This document shows, piece by piece, positions 1 through 8,283 of a DNA stretch of 64,000 bases. The notes below the pieces were generated by a model. The model had not been told where the DNA came from, ran no database searches, and saw only the letters and a program-made list of their open reading frames with translations. Made by a program: the position numbers and the translations under genes. This DNA comes from Pseudogemmobacter sp044142105 (GTDB lineage: Bacteria; Pseudomonadota; Alphaproteobacteria; Rhodobacterales; Rhodobacteraceae): positions 806,001 to 870,000 of the forward strand of contig NZ_JBGTYM010000001.1 in assembly GCF_044142105.1 (NCBI RefSeq). Direction: 5' to 3'. Numbering within the stretch: the stretch's first letter is position 1; every line of letters starts with the position of its first letter.

Positions 1-3000
1 CCAATGCGCTGGCCGACGATAGCGCCCCGCCCGTGACTCGCACCCGCAACGCGCTGCCGCGATCCCAAAGCCCCTGCCGCGCAGCCGCCAACTCCGTTTC
101 CGTAATACCGATGATCGAGGGTGCCGCTACCAACCGGTTTACCTCGAAACTCGTGTCAGCGCTCGCTGACCATACCGCCACAGCCCCCGGCCAGGGTTCC
201 GCCGTCACAGCGACATGCGGAGCATGTGGCACCTCTGTGCCCGTCAAAATCGGCAGATCTAGGAAGACGGGGTAGACCGGCACGGGAGACACGAATGGCC
301 GCTGAAGTCCCGGCTCTTCCAGGACGTCACCACTGTCATAGACCCCGCCCTCGATGCGCGTGGCTTCGATCAGGCGGGCCTCAGCCTGCTCAACCCGGTC
401 AATCCGATAGGTGCTGCCGTCCTCCAACCGCACCCGGTCGCCCGCGCCCACGCTTCGCCGCGACGGTGGCAGCGCCAGACGCAGACTGTCGCGCGCGATG
501 CGGCTTTCCGCCAGCCATCGATGCGCGATGATCCGCCCCTCCGCAGGCGTCAAGGCCAATGGCACCTCGCTGGCCGAGACACTGCGTTGTTCCTCGTCAG
601 GATACCGCGCCTCGCTGCTCCGCACTTCGTAGTCGCCCTCGGCGTCGACGTGATTCAGTCGAACCATGCCGCTCGTCTCAGGCGCAGCACTTCGAGTCAG
701 TTCCGCATAGCCGTCTGTATCCGCTGTCTGGGCGCAAGCCTCTTCCTGCAATTCATGATCAACGCCACCGCGTCGCGACAAAAAGGCGATCTTTCCCTCG
801 CGCTCCGCGGCATCGACGCCGAAGGCCAGCATCAGCGGCTGCAAACTGGCGCGCGCACTCTGCGACTGATCCTGCACATAGCCGCGGACCAATCCGTATA
901 GCTGCGATGTTTCCACCCCCCCCACGCCCGCCCGGGCAGCGATTTCGCGGACCACGGCCGCGAGGGGTTGGTTCGTCGCGCGACCGTTCAGCCAATGGCC
1001 GCGCGCGTAGGCTTCGCCATCGCTCCACAGATCGGTACGGCCCGGAAAAGCCGGGAAGGGTCGCGCATCCCAGGCCCAGGCATGGGCACGCGCGAAATCA
1101 AGCATCGGGGCGCCATAGATCAAGGAGACGGGGTTGTTGGCGGGATCGGTCCAGTAGCGCGCCATCGCCCTGAAATATTGCAACTGCATCAGATCGTCGC
1201 GCCGCCCGTTCGAAGCGCGCGGCAAGGCGGATTCCGACGACGTCAGATCGATGAACTTGTTCGGCTGGTTCGCCCCCTTGTCCAATGCCGCACAGCCATA
1301 TTCGGTAAAGCAGATCGGTTTCGACTGCGGCACCCAGGCCGTTGGCAGTGCCGCTCGCACCGCACCTGTCCGCGCGTGGTGTTCGTTGCCCCACCAGCCC
1401 CTCAGATCCTTGACGCGAAACAGCCATGGCTCGTCGAAAGCGCCGTCCTCGATGGGCAACCTTGTCTGAACCTCCTCGCCTTCAGGGCTGTCATAGTACC
1501 AGTCAAAGCCCTCGCCCCCGGCGATGTTGGCGGTCAGATAGTCAAGGTTGTAGATCGAGCCCCATGCCGCATCTGCTTCGCCGTCCCGGTTCCGCCAATC
1601 AGACAGCGGCATGTAGTTGTCGATGCCGACGAAATCGATACTTGTGTCCGCCCAAAGCGCGTCGAGCGGGAAATAGACATTCTCATCAGCCACATAGCTG
1701 CCATACTCGGTCCAATCTGCGGCATAGCTGATCTTGCAGTCGGGACCCAGGACAGACCGCACATCCGCCGCAAGCTGTCGAAGGGCCGCAACGGCTGGAA
1801 AACTGTCCGAGGCGCCGCGAATCCGGGTGATGCCCCGAAGTTCCGAGCCGATGCAGAATGCGTCGACGCCGCCGGCAATCTGGCACAGACGGGCATAATG
1901 CAGGATGAAACGGCGAAAGCTCCATTCGCTTGGACCTGCATAGCCAATCGTCTCGCCGGCAGCCGTGACGTGCGCTGGCAAGGCAGTGCCGAAGAAGGCG
2001 GTAACCTCTGCCTCGGCCGCTGTCGTGCGATCGGTGGTGCCGGGCAACCCGGGCGCCAGCGACGTGGTTATCCGGCCACGCCACGGCAAAACAGGCTGGC
2101 CGGCGCCGCCGGTCCAGGGATCGGGCAGACTGTTGCCCTCAAGCTGATCCATCAGGACAAAAGGATAGAACATGACGGCCCGGCCTGCCGCGCGAATGGC
2201 GCGGATCGCCTCGATCACCGACGCATCAGCCGGGGTGCCGCCATAGACCACCCGGTCATCGATGCGCGGCACAAGTCCGGCAGCCGCACGGTCTATGCCG
2301 CCGGCGCGCCATGGCATTCCAACGCCGTCACGATCCTTCTGTTCAACCTTGGGCTGAACGGCGCAGGATCCGCATCGCAGATCATTCCCGAACCAGGCCA
2401 CGACAAGTGAAACCGAAGAAACATTCGGCAACTCAGAGGTCAAATGACCAAGACTGACTGGGAAATCTGCCTTCCCCGAAGGGGTGTTCGCATTTGCCGA
2501 GACATTTTGACCAGGCGCCCGGGCATAATGCACCGGCGTCGCGGCCAAGGCATATTCGCCCGTGCCGGGGATCATTGCCACCGCAGGAATGGCATCAGCC
2601 AGGCTGATCTCATCGCCAAGCCCCGGCCCCTGTGCCGCTCGCATGACCTCGAAGGAAAATTGCGGAACCCTGTTGCCAAAGGGCGTCAGGTCAAGATCCT
2701 CGATCACCACATAGGCCAGGCCCCGGTAGGCTGGCGCCTTCCCAAAACCCTCGACAGCCTCGATCTTCGGATCAGGCAACTGATCTTCGGCGCCATCGTA
2801 GATCCGCAGGGTCAGACTCCCCGGCTCAATTTCAGCGCCATCCGCCCAGACGCGGCCGACCTTCAGGATCGTGCCCTCGCACAGCCCGATCGCCAGGCTG
2901 ATCGAATAGCTGAATTCTGTCACCTTTGGCTGTGTGCCCTTGCCTCCGCCGCGACGGCGCGCATATTCTTGGAACTGTGTCGCCCAGATCACCTGTCCCG

Positions 3001-3244
3001 CGACACGCATCCGGCCCCAGACCTGCGCTATGGAGGCACCTTCGCTCGCGCCGGTAAGACGCAACCGGTCCAGGCGCCCGACTTCGACCGGATCGGACCC
3101 GGCCCCCAACAACTTCTGATCGATGACCCGTCCGACCGTGGCCCCGATCGCCCGACCGATCACCAGCCCGGACAGGCCAAGCACCGTTCCGCCGAAGCCC
3201 GAGCCGATTGCTGCGCCAACCGCTGAAAAGACAAGCGTCGCCAT
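1..3244 (-). CDS. GTA tail/host-specificity protein g15 (partial, runs off left edge)
   Basis: This is the giant C-terminal gene of the gene transfer agent cluster, the megatron/baseplate-hub-like protein at the tail tip. Reading the minus strand from the ATG at 3244 gives an uninterrupted frame of 1081 codons to base 2, with no stop in the window. The N-terminus is Gly/Ala-rich and hydrophobic (MATLVFSAVGAAIGSGFGG). A central part contains GTA-TIM-barrel-like segments around residues 420-700 (for example DNYMPLSDWRNRDGE and WWGNEHHARTG). The start lies 2 bases after the g14 stop. Family members are about 1300 aa, so roughly the last fifth is probably missing from the window. Short open frames on either strand inside this interval are shadows. 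Confidence 0.9.
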   Translation of the reverse strand, partial: MATLVFSAVGAAIGSGFGGTVLGLSGLVIGRAIGATVGRVIDQKLLGAGSDPVEVGRLDRLRLTGASEGASIAQVWGRMRVAGQVIWATQFQEYARRRGGGKGTQPKVTEFSYSISLAIGLCEGTILKVGRVWADGAEIEPGSLTLRIYDGAEDQLPDPKIEAVEGFGKAPAYRGLAYVVIEDLDLTPFGNRVPQFSFEVMRAAQGPGLGDEISLADAIPAVAMIPGTGEYALAATPVHYARAPGQNVSANANTPSGKADFPVSLGHLTSELPNVSSVSLVVAWFGNDLRCGSCAVQPKVEQKDRDGVGMPWRAGGIDRAAAGLVPRIDDRVVYGGTPADASVIEAIRAIRAAGRAVMFYPFVLMDQLEGNSLPDPWTGGAGQPVLPWRGRITTSLAPGLPGTTDRTTAAEAEVTAFFGTALPAHVTAAGETIGYAGPSEWSFRRFILHYARLCQIAGGVDAFCIGSELRGITRIRGASDSFPAVAALRQLAADVRSVLGPDCKISYAADWTEYGSYVADENVYFPLDALWADTSIDFVGIDNYMPLSDWRNRDGEADAAWGSIYNLDYLTANIAGGEGFDWYYDSPEGEEVQTRLPIEDGAFDEPWLFRVKDLRGWWGNEHHARTGAVRAALPTAWVPQSKPICFTEYGCAALDKGANQPNKFIDLTSSESALPRASNGRRDDLMQLQYFRAMARYWTDPANNPVSLIYGAPMLDFARAHAWAWDARPFPAFPGRTDLWSDGEAYARGHWLNGRATNQPLAAVVREIAARAGVGGVETSQLYGLVRGYVQDQSQSARASLQPLMLAFGVDAAEREGKIAFLSRRGGVDHELQEEACAQTADTDGYAELTRSAAPETSGMVRLNHVDAEGDYEVRSSEARYPDEEQRSVSASEVPLALTPAEGRIIAHRWLAESRIARDSLRLALPPSRRSVGAGDRVRLEDGSTYRIDRVEQAEARLIEATRIEGGVYDSGDVLEEPGLQRPFVSPVPVYPVFLDLPILTGTEVPHAPHVAVTAEPWPGAVAVWSASADTSFEVNRLVAAPSIIGITETELAAARQGLWDRGSALRVRVTGGALSSASAL

Positions 3245-3246
3245 GC

Positions 3247-3690
3247 TCAGTTGGCTCCTTCGGGAAAGGCAAATCGGGCGGCGACACGGCGCAGCCAAGG
3301 CGCGCTCAAGGCACTTTCGGTAACGAAATGGCCGGAATAGGCGTGAATGAACCTCGCCTCAGCGCCGATGCCGGATTGAACGCCCAGATGCTTGGCCATT
3401 CCGTCCGTGCGCATCCGAAACAGCAGCACATCGCCGAGATCCGCCTCACCCAGCGGCTTGGGTCGCAACCAATACTCTGCCGCGCACAGCAGCCGTTCCT
3501 CCCGGGTCGCCTCAGCCCAGTCGGCCGTATAGGCAGGCACCGCACAGGGTTCATGCCCGTAAAGGCGCCGCCAGATCGCCCGGATCAGGCCCAGGCAATC
3601 TGCCCCCGCGCCAAGGCAACTGGCCTGATGAACATAGGGCGTTCCAATCCACAGACGCGCTTCCGCCACGGCGATTTTCGCAACCGTCAT
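3247..3690 (-). CDS. GTA g14, NlpC/P60-family cell wall peptidase
   Basis: Predicted tail-associated peptidase of 147 aa that would open peptidoglycan during GTA attachment. The NlpC/P60 signature is visible as GADCLGLIRAIWR, with the candidate catalytic Cys at residue 32. A later HLGVQ...FIHAYSGH segment supplies the candidate His. The start at 3690 is chosen because its ATG overlaps the g13 stop as ATGA and the protein then begins MTVAKIAVAEARLW, as expected for the family. A start further upstream at 3771 would only add g13 shadow sequence. It is followed after 2 bases by g15. Confidence 0.92.
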   Translation of the reverse strand: MTVAKIAVAEARLWIGTPYVHQASCLGAGADCLGLIRAIWRRLYGHEPCAVPAYTADWAEATREERLLCAAEYWLRPKPLGEADLGDVLLFRMRTDGMAKHLGVQSGIGAEARFIHAYSGHFVTESALSAPWLRRVAARFAFPEGAN

Positions 3691-4598
3691 GGCGCTGCCC
3701 CATATGCCGGCGCGATCAAGAGGCTGCCTCCCGTTGCCGGTCGCCCTGCGCGGGGATAAGCGGTCAGCCAATCTTCGCCTGGAAGATGCGGAAACCCCCG
3801 GAAATTCATGAAATTGTTAAATTTTACTCGGCAGGACTCGGCGCGCTTGTCGCATCCCGCAAAAAGCCGCAGCAGATCGCCCGGCGCAAGCCGTGCACGC
3901 AGGGTCTGCCATAATTCGATCCGGCGCGCCGTACCCGACAGCCGGTCCGACTTGACCATCACACTCAGCCCCATGGCCAAGCCTGTCAGGACAATAAGCC
4001 GCCCGCCTTCGAACCAGCGGTCATCAAATCCTGTGAAATGGGCGAAGCTCAGGATCAGCCCGTCGCTCGCGATCGCTTCAACCGCGCGCTCGGCGGAATA
4101 TCCCGGTTGCGCCAGATCGAACCGGCAGCGACTGTCGCCCAATACGGCCGAACAGCCCCGCGTATAGGCAAAGCCGATCGGCTGGTTCAAAGGCTCGCTC
4201 AAACCCCGCAATTCGCAGCGGAATTCGGCGCCGCGCCGCGTCACCTCGCCCAGGGCGCCCCGAAAGATCTCGGCCCGCGCGCCGGGATCGGCCCAGTTTA
4301 CCAGCCAGACCCGCACTTCCGCACGATCATAGCGTCCCGCCGCCAGATCGGCCTCGGTGATCGCCGCACCCGAGAGGGCGCCCAGCGCCTCGCTGTTGTC
4401 CACCGCAAGCCCTGTGACCTGCTGCAGCGCGCGCGCCGTCAGACCCGACCCCGCTTTGCAAAGCACCCCTGCGACGGTCAGGTCGCAGTCATGGTCGGTA
4501 AAGCCCAGCACAAGCCCATCGGCCCGCGTCACCATCCAGGCGCGACAAACCGTCGTCGCCCCGCTGGAGAGATGGATATCTAGATCACCAGCGCTCAC
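3687..4598 (-). CDS. GTA g13, DUF2163/phage BR0599-type protein
   Basis: Tail/baseplate structural protein of 303 aa. The N-terminal half (VCRAWMVTRADGLVLGFTDHD) matches the DUF2163 family and the C-terminal part (LFAGCDKRAESCRVKFNN) matches the phage BR0599 family. These are the two domains found together in g13 of RcGTA-type clusters. It starts with GTG at 4598, overlapping the g12 stop by 4 bases, and its own stop overlaps the g14 start. The Cys-rich C-terminus (GCDKRAESC) fits a metal-binding tail hub component; that role is an inference from family knowledge. Confidence 0.92.
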   Translation of the reverse strand: MSAGDLDIHLSSGATTVCRAWMVTRADGLVLGFTDHDCDLTVAGVLCKAGSGLTARALQQVTGLAVDNSEALGALSGAAITEADLAAGRYDRAEVRVWLVNWADPGARAEIFRGALGEVTRRGAEFRCELRGLSEPLNQPIGFAYTRGCSAVLGDSRCRFDLAQPGYSAERAVEAIASDGLILSFAHFTGFDDRWFEGGRLIVLTGLAMGLSVMVKSDRLSGTARRIELWQTLRARLAPGDLLRLFAGCDKRAESCRVKFNNFMNFRGFPHLPGEDWLTAYPRAGRPATGGSLLIAPAYGAAP

Positions 4599-5227
4599 AG
4601 TCTTATCTCCACCACCGGGACGGCTGGCACATCCCCAGCCTGGAACGACGCAACCGAGACCTGGATCGCCTCCGTATCAAAGCGCACCGGCACGTCGAAC
4701 TCGAACCCCGCCGTGATCTGCGCTCCCAACGGCGGCGGAGTTTCAAAAGTGACCACGCCCGTCGCTGGATCTACGGTGAACTCCACGCCTTCCACCTTCG
4801 GGTCTTCGGCGATTGCCACCGTCACCGTGCCAAGAACGGGCTTCGCGATCGGGCGTACATAGGCTTCCTCACCCGAGCGATAGGTCTTCACCAGGGGCCA
4901 GGCAGCGGTCACGCCATCACCCGTGCCGATAACCTGATCGAGTGGCCCCGCGCTGCGCGAGGCGGGGCAGGAGCGGAAGTCCGACCAGTCCTTCCAGCGA
5001 AACCCGTGCAACTGTCCACGCCGCGCCTCGAAAAAGGCGATCAGCGTCTCGACATCATCCAGCGATCGCAGGCCCACCCCGGCATCATACCGCCGCCGCG
5101 CGTGAGCCCAGGGCGTGTTGCGCTCTTCATGGCCATTCTGCAGCGTGACGATCTCGGTCCGCCGCTCAGGCCCACCGACCGAGCCGAAGCTCAGATTGGC
5201 CGGGAAACGCACTTCGTGAAACGCCAT
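4595..5227 (-). CDS. GTA g12, DUF2460 (TIGR02217-type) tail protein
   Basis: Distal tail protein of 210 aa. Recognisable family features are the N-terminal MAFHEVRFPANLSFGSVGGP, the central FFEARRGQLHGFRWKDWSDF and the C-terminal FEFDVPVRFDTEAIQVS. These are typical of the DUF2460 phage/GTA family, whose members form the distal tail ring. Length is normal for the family. It begins 9 bases after g11 and its TGA overlaps the GTG start of g13. Confidence 0.92.
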   Translation of the reverse strand: MAFHEVRFPANLSFGSVGGPERRTEIVTLQNGHEERNTPWAHARRRYDAGVGLRSLDDVETLIAFFEARRGQLHGFRWKDWSDFRSCPASRSAGPLDQVIGTGDGVTAAWPLVKTYRSGEEAYVRPIAKPVLGTVTVAIAEDPKVEGVEFTVDPATGVVTFETPPPLGAQITAGFEFDVPVRFDTEAIQVSVASFQAGDVPAVPVVEIRL

Positions 5228-5236
5228 CTTCCATCC

Positions 5237-5890
5237 TCACCTGTTGCGCTGGCCACGCGCCAGCGCCCGCCCGACCTGGGCCGCGATCTGGCTCTGGCTG
5301 CGCTGGAACCCCTGCACATCCGGCGTCGAGATGTTGATCACCACATTGACCGGGCGCACGCCCCCCGCCGCCTGCACGCCCAACCGGCCATCGGCCCCGC
5401 GCGTCAGCGGCATGATCGCCTCCGGCCCCGCCTCGCCCATCAACCCGCGTCCACCGCGCATCGGGAACATGGTCGGCGACGCGACGATCCCACCCTGGGC
5501 AAAGGGCATCACCCGCCCCTGCGCGAAACCGCCCCCCTTGGCGAAGGGCAGGATGCCGCTGGTCAGGGCATTGATCCCCTGCGCTAGCACCCCGCCGAAG
5601 GCATCGGTGATCGGCTTGGTCGCGACCCGGTAGACCGTGTCCACAATGCTCTGCGCCACGCCCTTCAGCGCGTCCGACAGCTTCATCCCGTCGAAGATCA
5701 GCCCGTCAAACGCCCGCCGCAGCCCGCCCGAGATGCCGCTCGACAGCGTGCTCACCTCGCGGTTGGTGAAGGTGGCCGAATCCCGCAGCCGGACCAACTC
5801 GCCGTCAAAGGCCGCCACCATCGCCGCCGAGGTGCCAAGCCTTTCCTCCAGCGCCGCCAGTTGTTCCGTCAGATCCGCCGCGTCGGTCAT
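5237..5890 (-). CDS. GTA g11, short tail tape measure protein
   Basis: Tape measure protein of 217 aa that would set tail length; short, as in other RcGTA-like particles with stubby tails. An N-terminal helical segment (DLTEQLAALEERLGTSAAMVAAFDGEL) is followed by an amphipathic region (GMKLSDALKGVAQSIVDTVY). Then comes a Gly-rich repeat zone (FAKGGGFAQGRVMPFAQGG, GEAGPEAIMPL) typical of phage tape measures. The ATG at 5890 lies inside the end of the g10.1 frame, giving an 86-bp overlap. Confidence 0.88.
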   Translation of the reverse strand: MTDAADLTEQLAALEERLGTSAAMVAAFDGELVRLRDSATFTNREVSTLSSGISGGLRRAFDGLIFDGMKLSDALKGVAQSIVDTVYRVATKPITDAFGGVLAQGINALTSGILPFAKGGGFAQGRVMPFAQGGIVASPTMFPMRGGRGLMGEAGPEAIMPLTRGADGRLGVQAAGGVRPVNVVINISTPDVQGFQRSQSQIAAQVGRALARGQRNR

Positions 5891-6089
5891 CGTCCGCCCC
5901 CTGTCCTGTATCGGGAAAGGCCGCGGCCAGTTCGGCCAGCCGCGCCCGCGTCAGGGGCGGCGCTGCCTGCTCCACCCCCAGCATGATCCGCAATTCGACC
6001 GGCGTCAGGCGCCAGAAGACCGCCGGTTCCAGGCCCAATCCGTGCAGGCCGGCCCTGAGCAGCCCCGGCCAGTCGAACCGCGCCGTCAT
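5805..6089 (-). CDS. GTA g10.1, small tail assembly protein (TIGR02216-like)
   Basis: Small protein of 94 aa whose first ~60 residues (TARFDWPGLLRAGLHGLGLEP...FWRLTPVELRIML) match the short tail-assembly chaperone-like protein sitting between g10 and g11 in RcGTA clusters. The ATG at 6089 overlaps the g10 stop as ATGA. The conserved part ends near residue 60. The Gly/Asp-rich C-terminal ~30 residues are read through the start of g11 in another frame and are probably a neutral extension. Confidence 0.8.
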   Translation of the reverse strand: MTARFDWPGLLRAGLHGLGLEPAVFWRLTPVELRIMLGVEQAAPPLTRARLAELAAAFPDTGQGADDDRRGGSDGTTGGAGGKAWHLGGDGGGL

Positions 6090-6406
6090 TCCTGCCCCGG
6101 AAGCGCGAAGGCCCGCGCCAGCAGTTCCGCCGCCGCGCGCGCCGCCTCGACCGGGCCGCCGCCGATCTCGACCGTCATCAGATCGCGCGGCGTGCCCTGC
6201 CATCCGCCGCCCCGCAGCCCCGCCACGATCAGCGCCAGCACGTCGCGCGTGGTGAAGCGGCCGCCCTCGAACCGTTCGACCAGATCGACCAGCGACCCTG
6301 TCTCCAGCGTCGCCTCAAGTTCGGCCAGCGCCCCCAGCGTCAGCTTCGCCACATGCGCCACACCATCCAGCGTGATCGCCACCTCTCCCGCCCAGGGATT
6401 CGCCAT
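6086..6406 (-). CDS. GTA g10, gene transfer agent family protein
   Basis: Protein of 106 aa of the GTA gp10 family, probably involved in tail assembly. Characteristic segments are ANPWAGEVAITLDGVAHVAKLTLGALAELE and the C-terminal ARAAAELLARAFALPGQE. Two consecutive ATG codons (6409 and 6406) are possible starts; the inner one is listed. The outer one overlaps the g9 stop by 4 bases, so the gene is translationally coupled either way. The stop overlaps the ATG of g10.1. Confidence 0.88.
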   Translation of the reverse strand: MANPWAGEVAITLDGVAHVAKLTLGALAELEATLETGSLVDLVERFEGGRFTTRDVLALIVAGLRGGGWQGTPRDLMTVEIGGGPVEAARAAAELLARAFALPGQE

Positions 6407-6819
6407 CACAGCGCCGTAAAGGTCAGCATCCCGGCCGAGGCCAACGTGACCTCATAGGTCGCTTCGCCATTGTGGCTGCCCGCATATTCCAGCGCGGTGA
6501 TCTGGAACGGCCCCTCGACCACGCCGAAATCCGGGATCACCACCTGGAAATCCGGGATCTCGCCATCGAAAAAGATCTGTCGGGCGCGTTCGTCGGTATT
6601 GGAATCGCGAAACACGCCCGAACCGGAAATCGTCGCCGATTTCACCCCCGCGCCAGCCAAAAGCTCGCGCCAGCCGCCGGTCGATTCCAGCGAGGTCACG
6701 TCCACCGTTTCGGCATTGAAGGCCGCCCGCGTGGCCCGAAGACCCGCGATGGTCTCGAACATCCCGTCACCGGTCTGATCTATCTTAAGAAGAAGGTCCT
6801 TGCCCGCCTGAACTGCCAT
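6406..6819 (-). CDS. GTA g9, major tail protein (TP901-1 type)
   Basis: Tail tube protein of 137 aa. Family-typical sequence runs from MAVQAGKDLLLKIDQTGDG through ATRAAFNAETVDVTSLEST to the C-terminal EATYEVTLASAGMLTFTAL. This pattern is shared by TP901-1-type major tail proteins and RcGTA g9. An AGGAGATG ribosome binding site precedes the ATG at 6819. A 46-base gap separates it from g8, so it is one of the few cluster genes with its own clear translation signal, fitting a high-copy structural protein. Confidence 0.92.
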   Translation of the reverse strand: MAVQAGKDLLLKIDQTGDGMFETIAGLRATRAAFNAETVDVTSLESTGGWRELLAGAGVKSATISGSGVFRDSNTDERARQIFFDGEIPDFQVVIPDFGVVEGPFQITALEYAGSHNGEATYEVTLASAGMLTFTAL

Positions 6820-6865
6820 GGCGCATCTCCTGGATTTGGGTGAAACTCTGGCCGCAACCGGCCCG

Positions 6866-7261
6866 TCAAAGCTCGATCCGCGCGCGGAAAATCAGGTCGA
6901 TCCGGCGGACTTCGCCCTCGTCGATCCGCCGCGCCCTCGCCCGCAGGAAATGCAACGACACCAACCTGCCGCGCGCCAACACCAGTGCCGCTCCGAGCAG
7001 CCTGTCGGAAATCGCCGCCGCGATCGTCTTGGCCGCCAGAAACCCGGTCCCATCGCTGATAACGCTGATCTGCACCAGATGCTCGGCCCCCGCGCCGCTC
7101 TTGTCGCCTGCATCCCGCACCTCTTCAGGACCGACCAGAACAAAGGTCCCGGCGGGCGAGGGAGGCACTGCATCATAGACCGCCACCCCCGCCAGCGCGG
7201 GCGCCGATGTCAGCGACTGGAAAACAGCGGACTGCAAAGCCGCCGCAGCGCCGTAACTCAT
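6866..7261 (-). CDS. GTA g8, DUF3168 tail terminator-like protein
   Basis: Protein of 131 aa of the DUF3168 family, which caps the tail at the head-tail junction. Typical features are the N-terminal AAAALQSAVFQSLTSAPALAG...VYDAVP and the central HLVQISVISDGTGFLAAKTIAAAI segment. The ATG at 7261 overlaps the g7 stop as ATGA. Confidence 0.88.
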   Translation of the reverse strand: MSYGAAAALQSAVFQSLTSAPALAGVAVYDAVPPSPAGTFVLVGPEEVRDAGDKSGAGAEHLVQISVISDGTGFLAAKTIAAAISDRLLGAALVLARGRLVSLHFLRARARRIDEGEVRRIDLIFRARIEL

Positions 7262-7596
7262 TTCGGGGCCTCCTCACGGCAAAAGCACACCAGCCAGCGC
7301 CCATCCGCGTCGCACTCGGTCACCGCAAGAATGGTGAAGACGCGGCTGCCCTCGCGCAGCCTCTGCTCTGGTTTCGGCCGGGTGACCGCTCCGGGCGGGG
7401 CCGCCCGCACGGTGATCCGGTAGGGCACCGAAGACAGGATGACCTCTTCTCCGCTCGGATCGCGCCCGCTGCCCGGCACGATCTCTGCCCAAAGCGTGCC
7501 CAAAGCCTGCCAGCTCCGCCCATAGCCGCCCGCGCCGTCCGAGCTGCGCGATTCCTGCTCCAGCACCAGCGCTCGGTTCAGATGCGGGGTTTTCAT
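7258..7596 (-). CDS. GTA g7, head-tail adaptor/stopper protein
   Basis: Head-tail joining protein of 112 aa, starting MKTPHLNRALVLEQESRSSDG. The segment GRSWQALGTLWAEIVPGSGRD is typical of the phage head-tail adaptor family. The start at 7596 is chosen from its ATGA overlap with the g6 stop; a longer frame begins at 7644 but only adds g6 shadow sequence. Its stop overlaps the g8 start. Confidence 0.88.
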   Translation of the reverse strand: MKTPHLNRALVLEQESRSSDGAGGYGRSWQALGTLWAEIVPGSGRDPSGEEVILSSVPYRITVRAAPPGAVTRPKPEQRLREGSRVFTILAVTECDADGRWLVCFCREEAPK

Positions 7597-8204
7597 GTCC
7601 GCCCCCCGGACGTCCCACCCCCAAGGATGCGCACCTGCCGCCACCGCTCGATCAGCGCCATCACTCCGAACGGCAATCCCGGCTGCGCCGTACCATCATC
7701 GTTGCGATGTTCGTAGAATTCCGCCGCAAGCAGCAGTACCGCCTGACGCAGATCGCTGGGCACGTCGCTCCAGACCGGGCCGAAACCCGCAGCGAATACC
7801 AGCTCGATCCGTCCCTCGACCGGCACCGCGGGCAAGGCCAAGCCGCGCCCCGCGATCCGTGGCCGGTGAATGTCCGCAACCAGCCGGTAGGTCGCCTCAT
7901 TGGCCAAGGCGGACACCCCGTTCCCATCCACCAGCGTCAGGCTGACGATGGCGCTTACCGGAGCCACCGGCAGAGCCTGTTCGGCCGGGTCGCGCCAATC
8001 ATCGATCTGCCAGAGAAACTGCCGCTCGATCAGCACCTTGGCGATACGGCCCTCGATCGTCGCCATCGCCGCCCGCAAATGGCTCTCCAGAAGGCCATCC
8101 TGGTTCGCTGCCAGCGTGAACCCCGCCCCCAGCCGCAAATGCTCTTTCAGCTCGGCCAGCGGCAGCGCCGCCCGCGGCACGGTCGTCAATTCGGTCAACA
8201 TCAT
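7593..8204 (-). CDS. GTA g6, head-tail connector
   Basis: Connector protein of 203 aa of the phage gp6-like/phiE125 gp8 type. The segments LAELKEHLRLG...LLESHLRAAMATIEGRIAKVLIERQFLW and DVPSDLRQAVLLLAAEFYEHR are diagnostic. Two adjacent ATGs at 8204 and 8201 are preceded by a GAGGGAC-like ribosome binding site. The frame stays open up to 8495, but the extra residues are Ser/Arg/Pro-rich shadow. A 79-base gap separates it from the capsid gene g5. Confidence 0.88.
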   Translation of the reverse strand: MMLTELTTVPRAALPLAELKEHLRLGAGFTLAANQDGLLESHLRAAMATIEGRIAKVLIERQFLWQIDDWRDPAEQALPVAPVSAIVSLTLVDGNGVSALANEATYRLVADIHRPRIAGRGLALPAVPVEGRIELVFAAGFGPVWSDVPSDLRQAVLLLAAEFYEHRNDDGTAQPGLPFGVMALIERWRQVRILGGGTSGGRT

Positions 8205-8283
8205 CTCTGGTCCCTCGCTCCTCGCTCGCCACGTCGCGACCGGCCCGGATCTGCGTCCGAACCGGCACGGAGGATGTGAGGCC

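Noticed and set aside
1..3244. g15 seemed at first to be broken, because only short frames with both ends lie in this interval.
   Set aside because: Reading the minus strand from 3244 shows one continuous frame to base 2; it only lacks a stop because it leaves the window.
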